Of a stretch of 64,000 nt of DNA, positions 22,246 to 32,003 are shown one piece after another. Within the stretch, counting starts at the first letter, position 1. Each line of letters starts with the position of its first letter. The notes under the pieces were generated by a model that saw only the letters and a program-made list of their open reading frames with translations, was not told the origin of the DNA and searched no databases. The DNA is from Monodelphis domestica (Eukaryota; Chordata; Mammalia; Didelphimorphia; Didelphidae). The stretch is from the NCBI RefSeq assembly GCF_027887165.1, contig NC_077229.1:349266416-349330415 (forward strand), given 5' to 3'. Made by a program: the position numbers and the translations under genes.

Positions 22246-23164
22246 TCTTCAATTGGGGGTTTTTACCCTATGACTTCATCAGACAATTTTATTTGATGTA
22301 TTCTGCTTTCTCAGAACATTGAACTTTCTCACACTCAAACAGAAAAATATAAAGTACTCAACTGACAAAAAGAAAAGTGCCTGGTGAAGCCAAATATAAA
22401 TTAATTGTTGGATTTAAAACTGTCACTCATTTGGATTACCTGCACCACTACTCTCCTCCAAGAAATCATTGAGAGCTAAGAGGATAAATCAAATTCCCCA
22501 ATAAAATAAGAAAACATTAAAAAATGTTCAACTTTCAACATATCCTCCATGATCTTCTTTCTTTTTAATTCCTGGCATTTCCAAAACCAACTCACACAGT
22601 TACTAATGTTTTTTGAACTTAAGCAAGAAGATAGGAATATCACAATGTTCTAGACATTCTTCCCAATTTTCTTTTTCTAAATTACAAGATAAAATTTAGG
22701 GTTTGATGATTGACCTATATACTATACCAGAATCATCCAATTTTCTTTTCCTCTCTCCTTTTCTTTAACCAGAATCCCAAGCAGACTTGGTAGGGTGATT
22801 AGGACAGTCTAAACCAAGGAAAGTCTGGACTACAAGTTCTGCAGACCCACTGAGCATAGCAGTGTGAGAAGATGGGAGAAAGCTGACCAAAGAAATACAA
22901 AAGATAACAGGTTCCAACCTGAGGCCTCATTATTCTTGGAGTGGGAAGGAAAAAAGGAGATGTAGAATGAAATCAATATTCAACAAAGGTCCAAGCTGAC
23001 TCAATTATCCAGTGTGACTCTCCAGGCAGGACTGGGACTCATTATTGATAAAGTACAAGGAGCAATCAATTATTGAACATACAAGGAAGCAGGCAGTCAA
23101 CATCTCATATCAAGGGGGACATATACAACAGCAGGTGACTATAGTCCTCAAAATAACTAGAATA
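22246..23164. other. Unassigned DNA
   Basis: No gene or recognised repeat. Slightly richer in G and C at 22770-23100. Confidence 0.5.
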
Positions 23165-23372
23165 GGGAGCAGCTGGGTAGCTCAGTGAATTGAGAGCCAG
23201 GCCCAGAGATGAGAGGTCCTAGGTTCAAATCTAGCTTCAGACACTTCCCAGCTGTGTGACCCTGGGCAAGTCACTTGACCCCCATTGCCTAGCCCTTACC
23301 ACTCTTCTGCCTTGGAGCCAATACACAGTATTGACTCCAAGTTGGAAGGTAAGGATTATTAAAAAATAAAAC
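23165..23372 (+). mobile_element. Marsupial tRNA-derived SINE (SINE1/WALLSI type)
   Basis: It begins 'gggagcagctgggtagctca' and contains tRNA-like A and B boxes ('agctcagtgaattgagag', 'ggttcaaatct'), 'tgtgaccctgggcaagtcac', 'cattgcctagcccttaccac', and the tail 'acagtattgactccaagttg'. Near-consensus condition implies a younger age than the MIRs around it. Confidence 0.9.
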
Positions 23373-23985
23373 AGAATATTAGTTTGAATCTAATGGTGAC
23401 CTAGGGTTGCATAGTCAAGAAAACAAAACAGGAACTCAGTTCCTGAAAATTTAGAATGTTAAAGTCAGAAGAAAATCATCAGTGATGCTAAGTGCTATAC
23501 TAGGGTACCAATTCCCTCTGCCTGCTTTGTCTTTTTTTTCCAGAAACTTACATGAAATGATTTAAGTATTTCTTCATGGCCAGGATGCTCAGGTGACAAG
23601 GCCTTAGACTGAAAGCTAGTCTTTGGCAGCATATTCCCTGAGGAAACGCTATAAGGGTCAGGCTGGATGTCTTCCATCTGCCCCAGACAACCACTTCTAT
23701 CAGTAACAGCAAAAGGCAGCTTCCACCTCTGCTGCCAGCCAAAATGGAATCACTGGGATCAGAAAAACTTCCAATATAAATTAGACTAACCCTATCTTTT
23801 ATTTTAAGCCTCACATCTCCAACTGTACTTGTCCTTTGAGGAAACTGGATTGATGCCCTCCCACTAAATAATGAACATTTCACATTCTAGTGATTCTAAA
23901 CTTCTATAGATCATCATCCAAACCCTTATTATTGCACTGATTATAGTCTTCTAAACCTAAACTTTGTATCATGCCAACCATTCTC
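23373..23985. other. Unassigned DNA with a candidate minus-strand exon-like frame
   Basis: At 23495-23760 the minus strand holds an open frame ending at a consensus donor-like AT/GTAAGT (plus-strand acttac near 23546-23551), and a tttttctgatcccag acceptor-like site lies near 23768-23754. The peptide includes MEDIQPDPYSVSSGNMLPK. No family is recognised, and a second frame is also open, so coding is unproven. Confidence 0.3.
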
Positions 23986-25336
23986 TACTTTCACTCCCAT
24001 ACATGTGCTTCTGAACAATGGTGGAGGAAAATCACCCAATTGTTCTGCCTGGGTCCACTACAAATTAATGTTGCATAAACTCAGCTGGGTCTTCACTGCC
24101 ACTAGCCAATCCTACTGCATCTCCCTTACTGATTCATTATTCCACTCTTCATGGAAATTCTTCCAAACCTTTTTATTCCTCCTCAAACCAGCCAAGGCTT
24201 CCCTTCCCCCTACTCTCTCAAGTGAAAAACTTACCTAACATTTTACAGAAAGAAATTGAGGAAATTTGTTGTGAATTCCCTCTTTTCCCCTTTTTCATTA
24301 TCACCTTTCTTTCAGATGCCTTCTGCCACTATCTCCTCCTTCACTGTAGTCTCACACAATGAAGCAGCCTTACTCCTTATCATAAGAAGAAATTTAATTA
24401 ACTAATTTTTAATTACACAGAAGGCTTCTTCTATAACAATTTGTTAAGCTGTAATTGTGTGATTTAAATAAGATATAATAGGAATAGTATTAAAAGCTTT
24501 TACAATATTCATAGTGTCCATACAATTCCTTTCCTTGCTACACACTCTGGGGGTTATATAAGGAAATGGATCCTCCTTGCCTAGTCCTTTAGTGTCACAA
24601 CCAAGTCCCCTGAGAAGAGAAAGGAGAGACAGGGATTGCCCTGGTCATAACCTCTGTTACTATCTAGTCTTAAAAACTTGTTCAAGACCCATATTACAAA
24701 CATGGGATTCTGAATACCTGGTCCAATTAATGACCTAGTTTGAATAATTGTTCAAAACTTAAAATAAGACACCTGGACAGCAGATGTCTAATGTCATAGA
24801 GAGTGGGCATGGTTCCTACCTCTGACTTCTGTATTTTGTGTCAAAACAAAGTCAGAGACTTGGCTCAGGATGTCTGCCCAATTCTTTTTATTTCTTTCAT
24901 TATCAAGACTAACCCCTCTACTTGTTCAAGTAATTCCAATGCATGCCATGTTCTCCAACAGATTGCTCCCTTTGTCATCCACACTCTTTCACTTAGTTTC
25001 AAACTCTCAATCTCTACTGGCTCATTTCCTATTGCCTACAAACATTCGCACATCTCCCTTATCCTGAAAAACCCTCATTTGATCCTGCCATCCAATCTAC
25101 TTATCATCCAATGGCTTTCTACTCTTTGTACATAAATTCCTTGAAACAGCCACCTTACAATTGATGCATCCACTTTCTCTCCTTTCACTCTCTTCTTAGC
25201 TCCTTATAATCTGACTTTGGACTTTATCATTCCAGCAAAACTGCTCTCTCTAAAGTTAGTAATGATCTCTTCATGATCAAATCCAATAGTTTGCTCAATC
25301 CTCTTTCACAGGGACCACATTGAAGTCTTTGAAACC
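23986..25336 (+). mobile_element. L2 LINE, reverse-transcriptase region fragments
   Basis: The best part is 24880-25336. Conceptual peptide pieces such as STGSFPIAYKHSHISLILKN (24995-25070) and a KVTNDL-like stretch (about 25250-25275) follow the order of the CR1-clade L2 reverse transcriptase (STGSFPxxYK, ILKKP, then VTNDLL). The upstream part 23990-24240 is a weaker L2-like match. Frames are broken. It stops at 25336, where an L1 has inserted, and later L2 segments resume at 26105 and 26447. Confidence 0.65.
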
Positions 25337-26104
25337 ATTAATCAAGCTATTAATAACAACATAACAAAATGCTTCAAATCACTAATAATAAGGGAGATGG
25401 AAATAAGAACAACTCTGTAGTTTCACCTTCCACACATGAACTTGGCAAACAGAGTTAAAACTGGTCAATGGTGGACAAGGTTTTGGAAAGACAGATGAAA
25501 TAATGCAATAAAGGTGGAACTATGAAATGGTCCAATCAATCATAGAAATTTGGAGTTATAGTAATAAAGTTACTAAACTCACATTCTGACTCAGTGATAC
25601 TATTATGTGACAGTAGGAGATCAGGAGTTAGGAGATCAAAGGCAGAGAGGATTGATGATATAAAGGAAGACTATTGTGCCAAACTTCTTGTAGTAGCAAA
25701 TAACTAGAAACAAAGTGATTTCTCATCAATGGAGGATGGTTGAAGAACTTATATTGCATAGGTGTAAGGGATTATTATTGAGTCATACAAAAGGATAAAT
25801 ACAAAGATTCAGAGAAACTTGGGATGATTCATATGAATTAATGCAGAGAGGAGTTAATAGAACCAAGCAAACAATTTAAGTGAAGACTGTAACAATATTA
25901 GGGAAAGCAACACTGAAAGACTATGTCTTTGTAATGATAACTATGTCTACATAATGGCAAATTATGTCTTCACAAAACTGAATGTGAAAGTGAGTTTTCT
26001 TTTCATCATACTCTCTTAGAAATCTCTTGTAGGTTCAGTTATTTTCTTAGGTAGATTAAATGTATATGTGTTTGTTTGTGTACATGAATATATACAGATA
26101 CATA
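25337..26104 (+). mobile_element. Old L1 LINE, ORF2 3' part inside L2
   Basis: Landmarks 'aagggagatggaaataagaa', 'acaaggttttggaaagacag', 'gactcagtgatactattatg' and 'gaattaatgcagagaggagt' are diverged L1 ORF2 carboxy-terminal and 3'UTR sequence. L2 sequence lies on both sides. Confidence 0.6.
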
Positions 26105-26222
26105 CAAAGATCTAATCTCTCTCCTGAATTTGAGTGACTCATCATTAACCCCCTGCAAAGCAATATCCTCCTCCTGAATTTTCCATAGGCATCTCAAATT
26201 CAACTACAACAGAACTCATTCC
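26105..26222 (+). mobile_element. L2 LINE fragment
   Basis: 'ataggcatctcaaattcaac' followed by 'aacagaactcattcc' corresponds to the conserved L2 coding block that follows the polymerase domain. Confidence 0.55.
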
Positions 26223-26446
26223 ACCTCTTCGCAGAAAGGTGACAAACTAGAAATATAGAACAAAGCAAAAATTTTCAAACAATATCTTGAATAATGCTTA
26301 TGACTTTCATGCTGCTTTTCTTTACTGTATTTATTTGTTGCAGGAGGGGTTGTCTGATGGGATGGAGGGAGTCAGTAAAAAGTAATAACAATTTAAATAT
26401 TAAAGAAGCATCAATAAAATATTTTTAAAAGGTAAAAAAAAATTTC
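26223..26446 (+). mobile_element. L1 LINE 3' end
   Basis: 'gaggggttgtctgatgggat' and an AATAAA-like A-rich end ('caataaaatatttttaaaag' plus a run of A) look like an L1 3'UTR with tail. Confidence 0.5.
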
Positions 26447-26505
26447 CTACTAAACTGCTATGAATTCACCATTCTCCTAATCACCTAAATTCCCCCAGAC
26501 ATAGG
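26447..26505 (+). mobile_element. L2 LINE fragment
   Basis: 'caccattctcctaatcacct' equals the L2 coding block usually read as TILPVTQ. It continues the interrupted L2 after the L1 tail. Confidence 0.5.
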
Positions 26506-27039
26506 ATCACGTACCAGGGGTTCTGGTACAAGTATAGCTTGGATGTACCCTGCAGCACTCCAGAGTGCAATTCCAGATAAAGGTTTGAATTACACTTCCA
26601 ATGAGGCACAAATACAATGTATGTATTAGATATATTTCCCTCTGTATAAATACAAAAAATCTAGAGTCAAAATCTTGGATCAATAGAAACTAAGGAGTGT
26701 ACAACATGATATCCTGTGTGAACTGACACTCTGAACGACTGATGCTTCCTCATCTCAGTTGTTTCATTGCTGAAGGGAACTCTTCCCTCATCTGGCCACA
26801 TCTAACCAGTCAAAAGGTAGCACTGTAGATCCATCAGCCTTGATGGGGTAAGGAACCACATCACCCTGGCATTTATCTGTACCCCTTTCCCTTTGACTTT
26901 AACATTACTCCCATGTGTTGCTGTGTCATGGGACTTCCTTTCTTACTATATCCACCCAAAACCCCCACTGCTCCTTGAAGCAATTTGGAGAGGCAGTTTC
27001 AGAGAATGGGACAGTACAGCTATGGAAGATTATCATTTC
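26506..27039. other. Unassigned DNA
   Basis: No gene or named repeat. GC is a little higher at 26500-26600 and 26780-26990; an unrecognised LTR-like element is possible. Confidence 0.4.
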
Positions 27040-27440
27040 CGAAAAAAAAATGATGAAACTTTGTCCAATGTCACTTGTGATCTCTTAATTGTCAAATCTA
27101 GTGGCACTTTCTTTGACGCTTTTGACACTGATGGCCACTCCCTTTCTCCTAGAAACACTCTCCTTCCAGGGCTTTTAAGATGTTTTTCCTTCTTCATTTT
27201 CCTTTTTGATGATTGACTCTTCTCCAGTTTCTAGAAAAGATACTTCTTCAGTTTTCTTTGCTGTATATTGTATCATCCTCCAATTCTTGCCCTCAAAGCT
27301 GGGCATTCCACAGGTCTGTCCTGAGTTTTCTTTCTTCTTCTAAGGTTCTAGAGATTAATTATAAGTAATTCTAGAGATTCTCTAGTGATATTATATTTAA
27401 CCTCCACTCGGATATATTCCTCTGATATCAGTCATCAGTG
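27040..27440 (+). mobile_element. L2 LINE, reverse-transcriptase fragment
   Basis: The peptide VTCDLLIVKSSGTFFDAFDT (about 27068-27127) matches the L2 stretch VTNDLLIAKSNG...AAFDT. Further on, 'cattccacaggtctgtcctg' (27304) corresponds to the GVPQGSVL polymerase motif, so the order is right. This overlaps in content the piece at 25250-25336, so it is a second L2 copy. Broken by indels. Confidence 0.7.
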
Positions 27441-27554
27441 ATTACAGACCCAATTTTATCTAACTAGTTAGTATATATCAATGTCTTCATAAATACTTAA
27501 TATGAATTAACTTTAACGAGGAAATGATTATTAAATATCTATAGCAGATAGAAA

Positions 27555-27680
27555 GGAGATAAATAATTATTTATTTAGGATTCATTATGGGTCAGGCATG
27601 ATCCTAGGCACTTTATAAATATCTAATTTAATCCTTTTAACAACCCTGAGAACTAAGTTCTATTATCTTCATTTTTATAT
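27555..27680 (+). mobile_element. MIR/CORE-SINE fragment
   Basis: 'cattatgggtcaggcatgat', 'aatttaatccttttaacaac' and 'gaactaagttctattatctt' fit the central MIR region. Confidence 0.6.
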
Positions 27681-27684
27681 ACAC

Positions 27685-27764
27685 CTATACGTGTGTGTGC
27701 ATGTTTGTATACATACATACACATGTACATATATGCATGTGTGTTCATGCATGTGTGCACAGGA

Positions 27765-27808
<44 letters not shown>
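27685..27808. repeat. TG/CA microsatellite cluster
   Basis: Mixed gtgtg, catac and acatg words lead into an uninterrupted (AC)n of about 19 units at 27770-27808. Potential Z-DNA-forming and polymorphic. Confidence 0.95.
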
Positions 27809-27810
<2 letters not shown>

Positions 27811-28400
27811 GAAGAACATCACCAAACTGCCTACCAAGAACTAAAGTACAAAAATATCCCCTTTCTTTATGAAGCCTTCACCTCAACAGGTTCACATCCA
27901 AATATGGTATAATGCTAGAATCCTTTACTGCGGAATAATGTCATTTCTGCTTGGCTAGCTAAGCAGGTCACTCCTTTGGGACTCTGGTGGTCCCTCACTC
28001 AGCTCAGCTATGCCAGCTAATGAGTCTCTGACACAGTCTTCTGTCAATAGATCCAACCTCTCCTAAGCTGTAGAATCTCATGAGGTAATTCTAGCTTAGG
28101 TACTTCTTAGGCTGAGAGCAGGAAAGAATAGACACATCAAGATCAGAAGCAACATCCAGAGGAATTTTCCTTGGAGTCTTACCATATTTTGTCTGCCTTA
28201 CTCAAAGGTAGTCGAAAAAGAGCCTTTAATTTTCATTTAGTGCCTTTTTCTCCTCTGGTTTGCAAAAAAACTCTTAACTTCACAGAACATTATCCATATG
28301 GACCCAGACATTTCCCATAGCACTTATGAGGGGTTAACAAATACACAACCCTAATTGCTCTAAAGAATGTAAATTTGAAAAGAATATTCTCTAGTAATAA
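27811..28400. other. Unassigned DNA
   Basis: No gene or recognised repeat. Confidence 0.5.
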
Positions 28401-28414
28401 TAATAATTTTATAC

Positions 28415-28471
28415 ATGCATACATATATGTATATATATATATGTATGTATATATATATATATATATATATG
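28415..28471. repeat. (TA)n/(TATG)n microsatellite
   Basis: Alternating atatat with interspersed gtatg, ending at 'atatatatatggtg'. Confidence 0.9.
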
Positions 28472-28494
28472 GTGTGTATGTGGTTTAGAAGAGA

Positions 28495-28640
28495 GTTCAA
28501 AGGTCCTCAAACTGTGTGCCCTTATTTCACAGAGTAAAGAAACTGAAGCACCAAGACAGGAAGTGATTTGGTCATGGTCACAAAGGGAGTAAGTGTTTCA
28601 GGCAGGAATTGAACTTGGGTCTTCTGGACTCCATTCCCAC
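28495..28640 (+). mobile_element. MIR/CORE-SINE
   Basis: 'agtaaagaaactgaagcacc', 'tggtcatggtcacaaaggga' and 'ggaattgaacttgggtcttc' are in MIR order. Confidence 0.65.
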
Positions 28641-28644
28641 CATT

Positions 28645-28800
28645 CCATTCTCTCTTACCACCCAGAGGGCTCAGAGTTGCCTGGGAAGTGAGAAATCAAG
28701 TGATTTTCCCAGAGTCACATAACCAAGGTGTCAGAAGCTGAAGTAAATCCAGGTTTTCTTGACTCTGATAATAGCTCTCTAATCACTACATCATACAAAA
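28645..28800 (+). mobile_element. MIR/CORE-SINE 3' part
   Basis: 'gattttcccagagtcacata', 'gaagtaaatccaggttttct' and 'ctaatcactacatcatac' give a second SINE tail directly after the first. Confidence 0.6.
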
Positions 28801-29055
28801 ATGGAAGATAAAAGGCATCCTTTTGTGGAATAGAAGTTTGACTGGAAGAAAAACTCGCCATTATACTAACCAAAAAAGGGAAATGGTTCACCTCATTTTA
28901 AAACTTTTGAACTTGCACAAAGAACCCTCCTTCCAATTGTTGTAGTAAATGGCCTTAATTTAGTTCACCATTGTAGCTGAGGTCACCATGAAGTTTCTGT
29001 CTCATCTAAGCTGTTTGAACTGGCTGCTAATAAAAATTATCCTCTTTCTACATCC

Positions 29056-29340
29056 TACCTGTTCTAAGTAATCTTTCTAAAGTATGACTGTGACCATGTT
29101 GTTTTTCTGGCTTAAAATAAAATAAAACTTGTCAATTTTCCCTATTTGTTTTTAATATTAAATATAAGCTCTTTAGTCTGATACCATAGTTCTTGAATAT
29201 GTTCCAACCTATGTCTTTAGCTTTATTTCACATTACTCCCATTCATGCACTTCACATTTCAAATAAACAGTAGACTTCTTCCTGTCTTCCAGGCTCACCA
29301 TTCCATTTTCCACCTTCTTGGGTTTTGTGAACTATATATT
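29056..29340 (+). mobile_element. L2 LINE 3' region
   Basis: 'taatctttctaaagtatgac', 'tgtgaccatgttgtttttct' and 'aatataagctctttagtctg' follow the order of the conserved L2 3' coding region (TxFLxxTxxDHV...). Divergent, no frame. Confidence 0.6.
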
Positions 29341-29824
29341 AATTACTCCACCCTTACAGTTTGCACAAGCTGTCCCCACAGAGGATGAAAGCTATGTGAT
29401 TAAAATAGCAGAGATTCATTACTGAGGACCAATATAAAAGAGTAAAACCATCTTGTGAGTATGGTCTCTGAAGGAGAGTCTGCCAAAATAGCTGAGGCAC
29501 AGAAAGTAATAACAATAGAGACATTGTTATTGTTGTTGTTGTTTTAACTATGTTCAAAGTTCAGAGAAAGTAGAAATAGTACAAATTAGAACATAGAACA
29601 ACCAGACTATATGAAGGATTTATAGAGGAGATCCATAATAAAGTCAATGCAATTGGGAAGGCATCAAAGGGAAACTATTAATGACTTAAGGAAGGAGAAG
29701 ATACCAGAGTGGGAAAAGTCCAAGACCTTTTATATTCCACAAAATCAGAGATGGAAACGATTTCCAAGATCAACAAATATCACTAATAGTTAAGAAGAGT
29801 AATCTTTTATGACATTCTTAAAAG
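29341..29824. other. Unassigned DNA
   Basis: No gene; includes a short (TTG)n at about 29526-29543. Confidence 0.5.
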
Positions 29825-29990
29825 TGGAGCTTCCTAGTGACCTCTAACTGTATGACATTGAGCAAGTCACTTAACCTATCTTATTTAGCTTCAGAGTCCT
29901 CATCTGTAATATGAAGGAGCTCTCCTAGATGTTTTCTAAGATTTCTTCAAATTCTTGACCAATAATCTTGTGAACCTATGAACTTACTAG
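29825..29990 (+). mobile_element. SINE (MIR-like)
   Basis: 'gacattgagcaagtcactta' and 'agagtcctcatctgtaatat' are the CORE/tail motifs of MIR-type SINEs. Confidence 0.65.
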
Positions 29991-30021
29991 ATTTTTAGGT
30001 ATGCCTTTCTATTTTTAAACA

Positions 30022-30022
<1 letters not shown>

Positions 30023-30086
<64 letters not shown>

Positions 30087-30195
30087 AGAGTAGTAGTAAG
30101 AGTAGGAGTAGAAGTAGTAATGGTAGGAGGAAAAGGAAGAAGAGTGGAATAAGAGCAGGAGTAATGGTGATAGTAGTAGTAGCAGCAGCAGCAAT
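30023..30195 (+). repeat. (AGT)n trinucleotide microsatellite
   Basis: About 21 uninterrupted agt units occupy 30023-30086, then decayed units (aagagtaggagtagaag) to about 30195, where agc units appear next to a SINE head. Confidence 0.95.
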
Positions 30196-30420
30196 GTTTA
30201 TATAGTGCTTTAAGGTTTACAAAGTGCTTTAAAAATTATTTCATTTGATCCTCACAATATCTATCTGAAAGGAAGATGCTATTTTGTCACTCTCATTCTA
30301 TATATGGAAAACTAAGGCAGGCAGGAGTTAATTGATCTTCCTAGTGTCCCATGGCCAGTAAATATTTAAGGCTAGGTTTGAAATCAGATTTGAAATTCCA
30401 ATCCTTCCACTGTAAAATCA
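30185..30420 (+). mobile_element. MIR/CORE-SINE
   Basis: 'gtttatatagtgctttaagg', 'tttacaaagtgctttaaaaa', 'tttgatcctcacaatatcta' and 'agtgtcccatggccagtaaa' are in MIR order. Confidence 0.7.
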
Positions 30421-30519
30421 TTACTTTTTATTATGTTTGCCCATTCTTTAACTTCCACATTTTGTTGTAATTTTGTTGTTGTTGTTGTTTTGTAGTTGTG
30501 ATTTTGATCTCTGAGTTTA

Positions 30520-31380
30520 AACAAAATAAGTATGATTTCTCTTATTTGTCTTAAATATCTGAAACCAACCTATATTTGTACCTCAAAATCTTCATCTCTA
30601 AAGGGAAAACATTTTCATTTCCTTCAACCAATCCTCATAAAATTCCTTTTCCTTTCCCTCTTTTCATCGAGGCTACTTTCTTTAGGATGTGTTCCAGCCT
30701 CTTAATTCCCAAAATGTGGAGCTTAGAACAAAATACAGCATTCCAGACGTGATCTTACAAGACCTAGCACAGACGTCTTTTTTCTAGTAGCAAAGCCTAG
30801 GATACTTTTTCTCTTCACACTGGTGACATATTTGTCCCTAAATCCAAATTATTTTTCATGCTACTAATTCATAGAACACTAGAGCTGGACTCAGTATTAA
30901 GTAGGTACAATACTAACAGATGATACTAGCTATGTGATTCTGGCCAAGTTATCCATCTCTCTTAACCACTTCTCTCATTTGGAAAATGGGAATAATAATA
31001 GCATCCACCATAAAGAATTATTGTGATAACGAATGGAAAAAAATGTGTTTCCTGCTTTGTTATAAACTTTAGAACACTCTATAAACATGGACTTTGATAA
31101 GAATGAGCTATGTTGTGTGTTAACAGTTGACTCTTTAAACCCATGTCAGTCAGAAATAAGCACGGTGCTTAACATATGCCACATACTATACCCTTAAAGA
31201 ACTCTGGTGTATTGTCCGATTTTGTCTTCCCATTTCTATTAAGCGTTCTCTTCTTCCAAGCTTCCTATCATCTAAAAACTTGATGAATAGTCATTTTATA
31301 CCTTCAATCATGTTATTGGTTAAAATCTTGACTAGAACATGAAAAGAACAGGGCTCTGAGGCACTTCCCTACAGATTTTT
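30520..31380 (-). mobile_element. CR1/L3 LINE, minus strand, part before the provirus
   Basis: Plus-strand phrases 'atgtgttccagcctcttaat', 'atgtggagcttagaacaaaa', 'gcattccagacgtgatctta', 'atctaaaaacttgatgaata' and 'agaacagggctctgaggcac' match, in order, the antisense of the CR1/L3 family 3' half as I remember it from amniote genomes. A MIR-type SINE (30885-31090) and then the class II provirus interrupt it, and it resumes at 38923. Reverse transcriptase is not readable. An old LINE, far older than the provirus. Confidence 0.7.
30885..31090 (+). mobile_element. MIR-like SINE inside the CR1/L3 LINE
   Basis: 'ctagctatgtgattctggcc', 'ctctctcatttggaaaatgg' and 'gaataataatagcatccacc' are SINE core and tail motifs. 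LINE sequence lies on both sides. Confidence 0.6.
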
Positions 31381-31990
31381 TGTAGCTCTCTCAGAGGTGA
31401 GAGAAGCCACAAGGTAGGAAGATAGAGACAGGATAGAAGTTTTGATACCACGAGGGAAGTGACGGAGTCCTAATAGAGATATGAGGTGTTCAGAATGAGT
31501 CTTTATTAATTATCGATGAGCCACAGCTAAGCTCTGATCAAAGGACCAATTCAGTAGGCTATTCCAGTCCTGAGATCCATACCACATAGGTCAGAGAGGT
31601 GAATAGAGAAAGATTAAAGATGGAGCTTGGCCTCTGGCCAAGCTCCTGCAAGGACAGCCATCAGGTAGCCTGAAAGAGAAGGAGCGAGCAGAGAGCAGAG
31701 GGCAGAGAGCAGAGAGAGGGAAGGCGGAGCCTGCTGGGCTAGATATAGTTTTTGATATGCAAATATACACAGTACATAGGGAAGATTCTCATTGGTCAAT
31801 GACAAGGCATAGGTGTGGTTTCTCTTAACCAGGTGAGAACAAAGAAACCTGTTTTCCCGCCTGACCTGGGAGAAGCTGGGGTCAAGGGTCAGAGGCCTTC
31901 CCAGCCATGAGCACTACTGAGCATGCCCAAGACTGAGCAATCTGCACATACTGTTTTCCCCTTGCCCCTAGTTAGGAGTGGACTGCTACA
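31381..31990 (-). repeat. 3' LTR of the class II provirus
   Basis: Same length and apparently same sequence as the 5' LTR. It includes an 11-bp perfect hairpin (plus strand ggagcttggcc / ggccaagctcc around 31622-31647) in or near the R region. Confidence 0.95.
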
Positions 31991-32003
31991 TCTCCCCCTT
32001 TTT
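31991..32003 (-). promoter_or_regulatory. Polypurine tract of the provirus
   Basis: Minus-strand AAAAAGGGGGAGA lies directly before the TG of the 3' LTR. This is the expected plus-strand primer site, and it fixes the element's orientation. Confidence 0.9.

Noticed and set aside
31614-31805. Identical 63-residue frames in both proviral LTRs
   Set aside because: The identity only reflects the repeated LTR; no evidence for an LTR-encoded protein.
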